Below are positions 5,976 through 10,091 of a stretch of DNA of 10,091 bases, piece by piece (positions within the stretch are counted from its first letter, which is position 1; each line of letters opens with the position of its first letter). The translations under genes and the position numbers were made by a program. Below the pieces are notes generated by a model. The model was not told the origin of the DNA. It worked only from the letters and a program-made list of their open reading frames with translations, and ran no database searches. Source of the stretch: JBPCPM01 sp050999155 (lineage in GTDB: Bacteria > Actinomycetota > Thermoleophilia > Solirubrobacterales > 70-9); assembly GCA_050999155.1 (NCBI GenBank), contig JBPCPM010000043.1, positions 1 to 10,091 of the forward strand, given 5' to 3'.

Positions 5976-6002
5976 CGTGCCCGGCGCCCAGCGGACGGCA
6001 CG
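5976..6002 (+). other. Weak hairpin in the yceD-rpmF gap
   Basis: CGTGCC (5976-5981) can pair with GGCACG (5997-6002) around 15 bases, just ahead of the rpmF -10 element. It could separate the yceD and rpmF transcripts, but the stem is short and has no T-run. Confidence 0.2.
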
Positions 6003-6015
6003 GGCGCGTGACGGC

Positions 6016-6029
6016 TATCGTTTCCGCCG
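6016..6029 (+). promoter_or_regulatory. Probable leaderless promoter of rpmF
   Basis: TATCGT at 6016-6021 fits TAnnnT and lies seven bases before the GTG at 6029. Transcription would start at or one base before that codon. No Shine-Dalgarno sequence precedes the GTG. This supports 6029 over the in-frame GTG at 6008 as the start, because the hexamer lies between them. Confidence 0.6.
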
Positions 6030-6241
6030 TGGCTGTCCCGAAACAACGCAAGTCCCGGCGGCGGCGTGACCAGCGCCGCTCGCACCTGGCGGCACCGCGA
6101 CCCCACCTGATGGAGTGTCCGCAGTGCCACAGCCCCAAGCGCCCGCACCGCGTGTGCGGCGAGTGCGGCCACTACGCAGGCCGGGAGGCGATCGAGATTC
6201 CCGATCGCTTCGCCGAGGGCCTCGGCAGCACCGACGCCTGA
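6029..6241 (+). CDS. rpmF: 50S ribosomal protein L32
   Basis: L32 is a small zinc-ribbon protein of the large ribosomal subunit. The 70-residue protein begins AVPKQRKSRRRRDQRRSH, which matches the family N-terminus closely. It has four zinc-ligand cysteines in CPQC (30-33) and CGEC (43-46), followed by GHYAGREAI. The tail after residue 56 (PDRFAEGLGSTDA) is slightly longer than in many L32s. An in-frame GTG at 6008 would add seven residues and destroy the standard AVPK start, so 6029 is preferred. The four-Cys form contrasts with the cysteine-free L32 paralogues that some actinobacteria use under zinc limitation. It sits between yceD and plsX, the classical bacterial arrangement, with plsX starting 13 bases after its stop. 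Confidence 0.97.
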   Translation: MAVPKQRKSRRRRDQRRSHLAAPRPHLMECPQCHSPKRPHRVCGECGHYAGREAIEIPDRFAEGLGSTDA

Positions 6242-6254
6242 TCCGGCCGGTCTG

Positions 6255-7274
6255 ATGACCACCGTCGCCCTCGACGCCATGGGCGCCGACCGTGGCGTGA
6301 AGGTGACCACCGAGGGCGCCCGGATCGCGGCCGCCGACGGCATCGAGGTCCTGCTCGTCGGCTCCCCTGAGCTGGCCGAGACCGCCGAAGACATCGACGG
6401 CGTCCGGCACATCCTGGCCAGCCAGACCGTCGGCAACACCTCCGACCCCGTGCGGGCCGTGCGCTCGGCGCCCGACGCGAGCATCGTCCGCGCGTGCGCG
6501 GAGGTCGCCGAGGGCCGGGCCCACGCGGTGGTCAGCGCCAGCTCGACCGGGGCGACCCTGGCGGCCTCGACCTTCGCCCTGCGCCGGCTCCCCGGAGTCC
6601 AGCGGCCGGCCCTGGCCGTGCAGCTGCCCGTCCCCGGACATCCGGTGCTGTTCCTCGACGCGGGAGCCAACGCCGAGGCCCGCCCCGGGCACCTCGTCCA
6701 GTTCGCGTCGATGGGCACGGCGTTCGCCCAGGCAGTCCTCGACGTCGAGAACCCCCGGGTCGGGCTGCTGTCGGTCGGGGAAGAGGCCGGCAAGGGGACG
6801 CCCACGGTCATCGAGGCCCACCGGGTGCTCTCCGATGCGCCGGGGATCGACTTCCACGGAAACGTGGAGGGCACCGACCTCACGACCGGGACGGTCGACG
6901 TCATCGTCACCGACGGCTTCACCGGCAACGTGACCCTCAAGACGATGGAGGGCACCGCCCGCGTCGTCGGCCAGGCGGTGCGCGACGCCGCGCGCGCGAA
7001 CCCGCTCTCGGCCGCCGGAGGGCTGCTGATGCGCCCGGCCCTGGGGAGCCTGCGCCGCGACCTCGACCCCGACACCACCGGGGGAGCCCTGCTGCTCGGC
7101 CTGCGCGCTCCGGCCGTGGTCTGCCACGGGTCGGCGGGACCCGAAGGGATCGCCAACGCCATCCGTCTGGCCGAACGGACCGTCGCCTCGGGGGCCGTCG
7201 AACGGACCGCCGAGCTGCTGGCCCGGTCGGGCTCCACGCGAGCGGCGCTCCGGGACCGCCAGGAAGTACGCTGA
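6255..7274 (+). CDS. plsX: Phosphate acyltransferase PlsX
   Basis: PlsX converts acyl-ACP and phosphate to acyl-phosphate, the acyl donor for PlsY in phosphatidic acid synthesis. It is a peripheral membrane enzyme. The 339-residue protein has the N-terminal VALDAMGAD (4-12; usually DAMGGD), the SASSTGA segment (94-100; usually SAGNTGA), LDAGANAEARPGHLVQFA, NPRVGLLSVGEEAGKGT, the long VIVTDGFTGNVTLKTMEG block and a closing GGALLLGLRAPAVVCHGSAG with ANAIRLA. All core motifs are present. The variants in the first two motifs are at small residues and, as I recall, occur in related Thermoleophilia enzymes. The ATG at 6255 has no Shine-Dalgarno sequence, so translation probably follows from rpmF. 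It is followed by acpP, which supplies its acyl carrier substrate. Its last codons include the -10 element of acpP. Confidence 0.96.
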   Translation: MTTVALDAMGADRGVKVTTEGARIAAADGIEVLLVGSPELAETAEDIDGVRHILASQTVGNTSDPVRAVRSAPDASIVRACAEVAEGRAHAVVSASSTGATLAASTFALRRLPGVQRPALAVQLPVPGHPVLFLDAGANAEARPGHLVQFASMGTAFAQAVLDVENPRVGLLSVGEEAGKGTPTVIEAHRVLSDAPGIDFHGNVEGTDLTTGTVDVIVTDGFTGNVTLKTMEGTARVVGQAVRDAARANPLSAAGGLLMRPALGSLRRDLDPDTTGGALLLGLRAPAVVCHGSAGPEGIANAIRLAERTVASGAVERTAELLARSGSTRAALRDRQEVR

Positions 7275-7279
7275 GCGCG
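7267..7279 (+). promoter_or_regulatory. Probable leaderless promoter of acpP
   Basis: TACGCT at 7267-7272 overlaps the last plsX codons and its stop, and ends six bases before the GTG at 7279. This is the same spacing as at recG. There is no Shine-Dalgarno sequence for this GTG and no obvious -35. It would allow acpP to be expressed above the level of plsX. Confidence 0.5.
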
Positions 7280-7527
7280 TGGAGCGCCAGGAGGTCATGG
7301 ACCGGGTGCGCGCGCACCTCGCGGCCGAGCTCGAGGTCGACGAACAGGCCATCACCGAGTCGACCCACCTCCGCGACGATCTCGACGCGGACTCGCTCGA
7401 CCTCTACGAGCTGCTGATGGAGCTGGAGGACACGTACGACATCCGCATCCCCGAGGCGGAGGCGGCCAAGATCACCACGGTCTCAGAAGCGGTCGATGCC
7501 GTCCACCGGCATGTGGCGACCGCCTGA
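7279..7527 (+). CDS. acpP: Acyl carrier protein
   Basis: ACP carries growing acyl chains on a phosphopantetheine arm and serves fatty acid synthesis and PlsX. The 82-residue acidic protein has the four-helix pattern. The modification serine is Ser39 in DADSLD (36-41), preceded by LRDDL and followed by LYELLMELEDTYDIRIPE, the conserved helix II region. The C-terminal KITTVSEAVDAV is also typical. The GTG at 7279 follows the plsX stop by four bases and fits a leaderless start. Helix II reads DSLDLYELLM where many type II ACPs have DSLDTVELVM; this is a mild variation, and its place between plsX and rnc argues for the housekeeping ACP. No fabD or fabG genes lie between plsX and acpP. The CoA from which the arm is derived is made by the coaD pathway upstream. 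Confidence 0.95.
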   Translation: MERQEVMDRVRAHLAAELEVDEQAITESTHLRDDLDADSLDLYELLMELEDTYDIRIPEAEAAKITTVSEAVDAVHRHVATA

Positions 7528-7528
7528 G

Positions 7529-8215
7529 GTGGCCGGCCGGGTCGCGGGGCTGCAGCGGCTCCTCGGGGACCTTCCCGACGAGCTCGTTCGTCAGGCCTTC
7601 ACCCACGCGTCGTGGACCGACAACCGCGAGGCGTCCTACGAGCGGCTCGCCTTCCTCGGCGACAGTGTCCTCGGGCTCGCCGTCTCCTCGGCCATCTACC
7701 CACAGTTCGCCCGCTCCAGCGCCGGACGTTTGACCAAGATCCGCGCCCAGACGGTCAGCGGGCGGGCCTGCGCGGAGGTAGCCCTGGAGCTCGGGGTCCC
7801 CGAGCGCCTGCGAGCCCAGGCGCCGGCCACCGAGGGCGGCGGACGCGCGGTGGAGCAGCTGCTGGCCACCGAGCGGGCGCTGGCATCGGTGACCGAGGCG
7901 GTTATCGGCGCGTGTTACCTGCACCACGGCTACGAGGCCGTTGCGCCGGCCGTCGTCGAGGCGTTCGCCGAGCACGTGGTCTTCGCCTCCGAGCACCACC
8001 AGGACTTCAAGTCGGCCCTCCAGGAACGACTGGCCCGCAACCGCGCCACCGTCGAGTACGTCGTCGTCGACGAGCAGGGCCCGCCCCACGACCGGCAGTT
8101 CCGGGTCCAGGCCCGAACCGACGGCCAGGTCATCGGCACCGGCGACGGGCGCAGCAAGAAGCTGGCAGAGCAGGCCGCGGCCGAACAGGCCCTCCACGGG
8201 CTTCCGCAGACGTGA
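7529..8215 (+). CDS. rnc: Ribonuclease III with altered active-site residues
   Basis: RNase III cleaves double-stranded RNA, including rRNA precursors, as a dimer using Mg2+. From GTG 7529 the protein has 228 residues (E. coli 226). The nuclease signature is ERLAFLGDSVL (38-48); with this start Glu38 and Asp45 even keep E. coli numbering. Two conserved acidic residues are changed: E. coli Glu41 is Ala41, and E. coli Asp114 is Ser120 in ALASVTEAVIGA, while Glu117 is kept as Glu123. The RLTKIRAQTVSG segment is intact. After the DFKSALQERL linker comes a full dsRNA-binding domain with PPHDRQF and GRSKKLAEQAAAEQAL. In-frame ATGs at 7496 and 7511 overlap acpP. None of the three starts has a good Shine-Dalgarno sequence. 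I chose GTG 7529 because it matches family length and follows the acpP TGA by one base, which suggests coupled translation. Activity is probable, given the context, but untested. Confidence 0.95.
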   Translation: MAGRVAGLQRLLGDLPDELVRQAFTHASWTDNREASYERLAFLGDSVLGLAVSSAIYPQFARSSAGRLTKIRAQTVSGRACAEVALELGVPERLRAQAPATEGGGRAVEQLLATERALASVTEAVIGACYLHHGYEAVAPAVVEAFAEHVVFASEHHQDFKSALQERLARNRATVEYVVVDEQGPPHDRQFRVQARTDGQVIGTGDGRSKKLAEQAAAEQALHGLPQT

Positions 8216-8255
8216 CGCGCGCTGCCGCCGGTGGCGTCCGGCCCAACCACGAGCC

Positions 8256-8268
8256 TACGACGGCCGCA
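8256..8268 (+). promoter_or_regulatory. Possible leaderless promoter of smc
   Basis: TACGAC at 8256-8261 is a near match to TAnnnT (last base C) and ends six bases before the ATG at 8268, the spacing seen for recG and acpP. No Shine-Dalgarno sequence precedes the ATG. The weaker hexamer makes this the least certain of the four. Confidence 0.35.
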
Positions 8269-10091
8269 TGCACCTGAAGTCGCTCACCGTCAAGGGGTTC
8301 AAGTCGTTCCCCGACCGCACGAAGCTGCTGCTTTCCCCTGGGGTGAGCGTCGTCGTCGGCCCCAACGGGTCGGGCAAGTCCAACGTGACCGACGCGATCC
8401 TCTGGGCCCTGGGAGAGCAGCGCCCCCTCGCGGTGCGCGGCCAGACGATGCAGGACGTGATCTTCGCCGGTGGCCGCGGCCAGGCCCCGCGGCAGTCGGC
8501 AGAGGTAGAGCTCGTGCTCGACAACTCCGACGGGGAGGCCGACGTCGAGTTCTCCGAGATCGCGATCAGCCGCCGCCTCGATCGCTCCGGCGAGGGCGAG
8601 TACCGGCTCAACGGGGCCCGGTGCCGGCTGGCCGACGTGCTCGAGGTGCTCTCCGACACCGGACTGGGCAAGGAGATGCACTCGGTCATCAGCCAGGGCC
8701 GGGTCGAGCAGATCGTGCTCTCCAAGCCCGGCGAGCGACGGCTGCTCGTCGAGGAGGCGGCCGGCCTCGGCAAGCACCGCAAGCGCCGTCGTCGCGCCGA
8801 GCTCAAGCTCGGTCGCACCCGCGAGAACCTCGACCGGGCGCTGGATGTCGAGCGCGAGGCCCGCTCGCAGCTCCGCCCCCTCAAGCGCCAGGCCGAGGCC
8901 GCCGACCTGCACGCCCGCCTCGAACGCCAGCGCGTCGAGGCCCGCGCCGAACTCGTGGCCGACGAGCTGCGCGCGCTCGACGCGCAGCTGCGCGACGCCG
9001 AGACCGAGCTCGGGGCGTCGCGGAGCAAGCGCGACGAGCTGCGCACCACGCTGGCCGGCGTGACCGAGCGCCGCCGCGCGGTCGAGCAGCAGTTCGCCGA
9101 GCGCGACCGGGTCCGCCGCCAGGCGGCCGAGCGGCTGGGCGCTGTGCGGGGCGCGGCCGACCGCACCGCCGTGCGCCAGGAGGCGCTGGAGCGTGCCGCC
9201 CGTGAGCTGCGCGAAGGCGCGGAAGACCGCCACCGGGCGCTGGAGTCCCTCGAGGCCGAGGAGCAGGCCGAGCCGACCGGAACCGACCGGGTGGCCGAGC
9301 TCGAGGCCGCCGTCAGCGAGGCCCGGGCCGAACAGCAGCGCCGCACCGAGGCGGAGCTGGAGGGGCTCTCCCAGCAGCTGGCCGACAACGAGGCGCGCGC
9401 CGCCGAGCTGCGCGAGGCCGTCCCGCAGCTGCGCGAAGCGGTGGACGCCGCCGAGCGGGAGCTGCACCGGCTCAAGGGCGAGCGCAAGCGCGCCCGCCGC
9501 GCGGCCGAGGAGGCCACCGACGCCCACGCGGCCGCCGACCGGGACCGTGAGCGCCACGAGGCGCGAATCGCCGCGCTGGCCCGTCCCGAAGCCGCCGGCG
9601 GCCGGCTCGTGCTCGCCGGCGGGCTCACCGCCGAGCCGGGGCTCGAGCTCGCTCTGACCGCCGCTCTCGGCGAGCGCCTGCGCGCCGCGCTGGTCGACGA
9701 CGTGTCCGACGGCCTCTCGGCGCTCGCCGCCGCCCAGGGCCACGCCGTCCGGGCGCTGCTACGCGGCGCGGAGCCGGCGACGCCGAGGTCCGCGCCCTGC
9801 CCGGGCGCCACGCGGCTGCTCGACCACGTCGACGCCGAGCCCGAGGTCGTCGACGTCGCGGCGCGCCTGCTCTCCGACGCGTGGCTGGTCGACAACCTCG
9901 ACAGCGTGCCCCGTGACTTCGGTGGGATCGCCGTCACTCGTGAGGGCTGGGCGTGGGACGGCCGCTCCGGCGAGCTGCGGTCCCTGCCCGAGGCCGCTGC
10001 CGCCGGGGAGCTGTCGCTGCGTCGCCGCGGCGAGGGGCTCGAAGCCGCGGTGGCCGAGCGAGCCGTGGTGCGCGACACCGCCGCCACTGCC
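8268..10091 (+). CDS. smc: Chromosome segregation protein SMC (3' truncated by window)
   Basis: SMC is the ATPase core of condensin, which with ScpA and ScpB compacts and segregates the chromosome. An open frame of 608 codons runs to the right edge without a stop. It starts MHLKSLTVKGFKSFPDRTKL, the standard family N-terminus, followed by Walker A GPNGSGKSN (31-39), ALGEQRP, and the conserved SQGRVEQIVLSKPGERR and EEAAGLGKHRKRR blocks near residues 142-175. Residues about 170-440 form a long Glu/Arg/Ala-rich coiled coil. From about 440 the sequence changes to a hinge-like globular region (LVLAGGLTAEPGLELALTAA, then ALGERLRAALVDD), and near 570 IAVTREGWAWDGRSGEL resembles the end of the hinge half. 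The second coiled coil, signature motif and Walker B lie beyond the window. The ascending coil seems shorter than in Bacillus SMC. It begins 52 bases after rnc; no mutM gene intervenes. Confidence 0.96.
   Translation, partial: MHLKSLTVKGFKSFPDRTKLLLSPGVSVVVGPNGSGKSNVTDAILWALGEQRPLAVRGQTMQDVIFAGGRGQAPRQSAEVELVLDNSDGEADVEFSEIAISRRLDRSGEGEYRLNGARCRLADVLEVLSDTGLGKEMHSVISQGRVEQIVLSKPGERRLLVEEAAGLGKHRKRRRRAELKLGRTRENLDRALDVEREARSQLRPLKRQAEAADLHARLERQRVEARAELVADELRALDAQLRDAETELGASRSKRDELRTTLAGVTERRRAVEQQFAERDRVRRQAAERLGAVRGAADRTAVRQEALERAARELREGAEDRHRALESLEAEEQAEPTGTDRVAELEAAVSEARAEQQRRTEAELEGLSQQLADNEARAAELREAVPQLREAVDAAERELHRLKGERKRARRAAEEATDAHAAADRDRERHEARIAALARPEAAGGRLVLAGGLTAEPGLELALTAALGERLRAALVDDVSDGLSALAAAQGHAVRALLRGAEPATPRSAPCPGATRLLDHVDAEPEVVDVAARLLSDAWLVDNLDSVPRDFGGIAVTREGWAWDGRSGELRSLPEAAAAGELSLRRRGEGLEAAVAERAVVRDTAATA

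Noticed and set aside
5393..7237. A 614-residue minus-strand frame opposite yceD, rpmF and plsX
   Set aside because: It is opposite three recognised genes, with Ser/Arg/Ala-rich composition and no domain, so it is a codon-bias shadow.
7496..7528. Longer rnc starts at ATG 7496 or ATG 7511
   Set aside because: They overlap acpP, have no good Shine-Dalgarno and add residues without family similarity. They cannot be fully excluded.
8130..9743. A 537-residue minus-strand frame opposite smc
   Set aside because: Its Leu/Gly/Ala-rich sequence mirrors the SMC coiled-coil codons, and smc itself is clear on the plus strand.
1..10091. CRISPR arrays, insertion sequences, phage genes or a defence system
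   Set aside because: No spaced direct repeats, transposase, integrase or defence domains were seen; apart from the DUF427/membrane pair and the left-edge fragment, all genes are housekeeping.

Overview
The window is very G+C-rich bacterial DNA carrying a conserved housekeeping block of an actinobacterium. Gene content and protein signatures suggest a deep-branching lineage such as Thermoleophilia (Solirubrobacterales-like). The order recG-rsmD-coaD-sepIVA-like-yceD-rpmF is actinobacterial: in Mycobacterium a SepIVA gene also sits next to the yceD homologue. The following plsX-acpP-rnc-smc order resembles the Firmicutes arrangement. PlsX has the motif SASSTGA and RNase III has ASVTEAVIGA, which I recall, without being able to check, as typical of Solirubrobacterales. 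The taxonomic call is an inference.

Layout. Positions 1-302 hold the 3' end of a plus-strand gene, probably a membrane protein tail. It converges, two bases apart, on a minus-strand pair: a DUF427 protein (1084-623) followed by a small two-helix membrane protein (619-305). A short divergent spacer (1085-1155) then leads into a plus-strand run to the window end: recG, rsmD, coaD, a short SepIVA/DivIVA-like coiled-coil gene, yceD (DUF177), rpmF, plsX, acpP, rnc and the first 608 codons of smc. Two larger non-coding gaps break the run. The 226-bp gap before sepIVA holds a small dyad. The 331-bp gap before yceD holds a very strong hairpin with 23-nt arms.

How the genes relate. RecG repairs stalled forks; RsmD and RNase III modify and process rRNA; YceD and L32 (rpmF) contribute to ribosome assembly; CoaD makes the CoA precursor, PlsX makes acyl-phosphate and ACP carries acyl chains, so together they link CoA supply to phospholipid synthesis; SepIVA-like and SMC act in division and chromosome segregation. 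The cluster thus joins ribosome production, lipid synthesis and the cell cycle.

Expression signals. Three genes (recG, rpmF, acpP), and less exactly smc, have a TAnnnT -10 hexamer ending 6-7 bases before the start codon, which suggests leaderless transcripts. sepIVA and yceD instead have good Shine-Dalgarno sequences. coaD overlaps rsmD by ATGA, and rnc probably starts one base after the acpP stop.

I found no mobile element, CRISPR array, tRNA or rRNA, and no sign of an undescribed multi-gene system. The points most worth checking are the RNase III active-site changes, the shortened SepIVA, the long hairpin before yceD and the leaderless promoter pattern.
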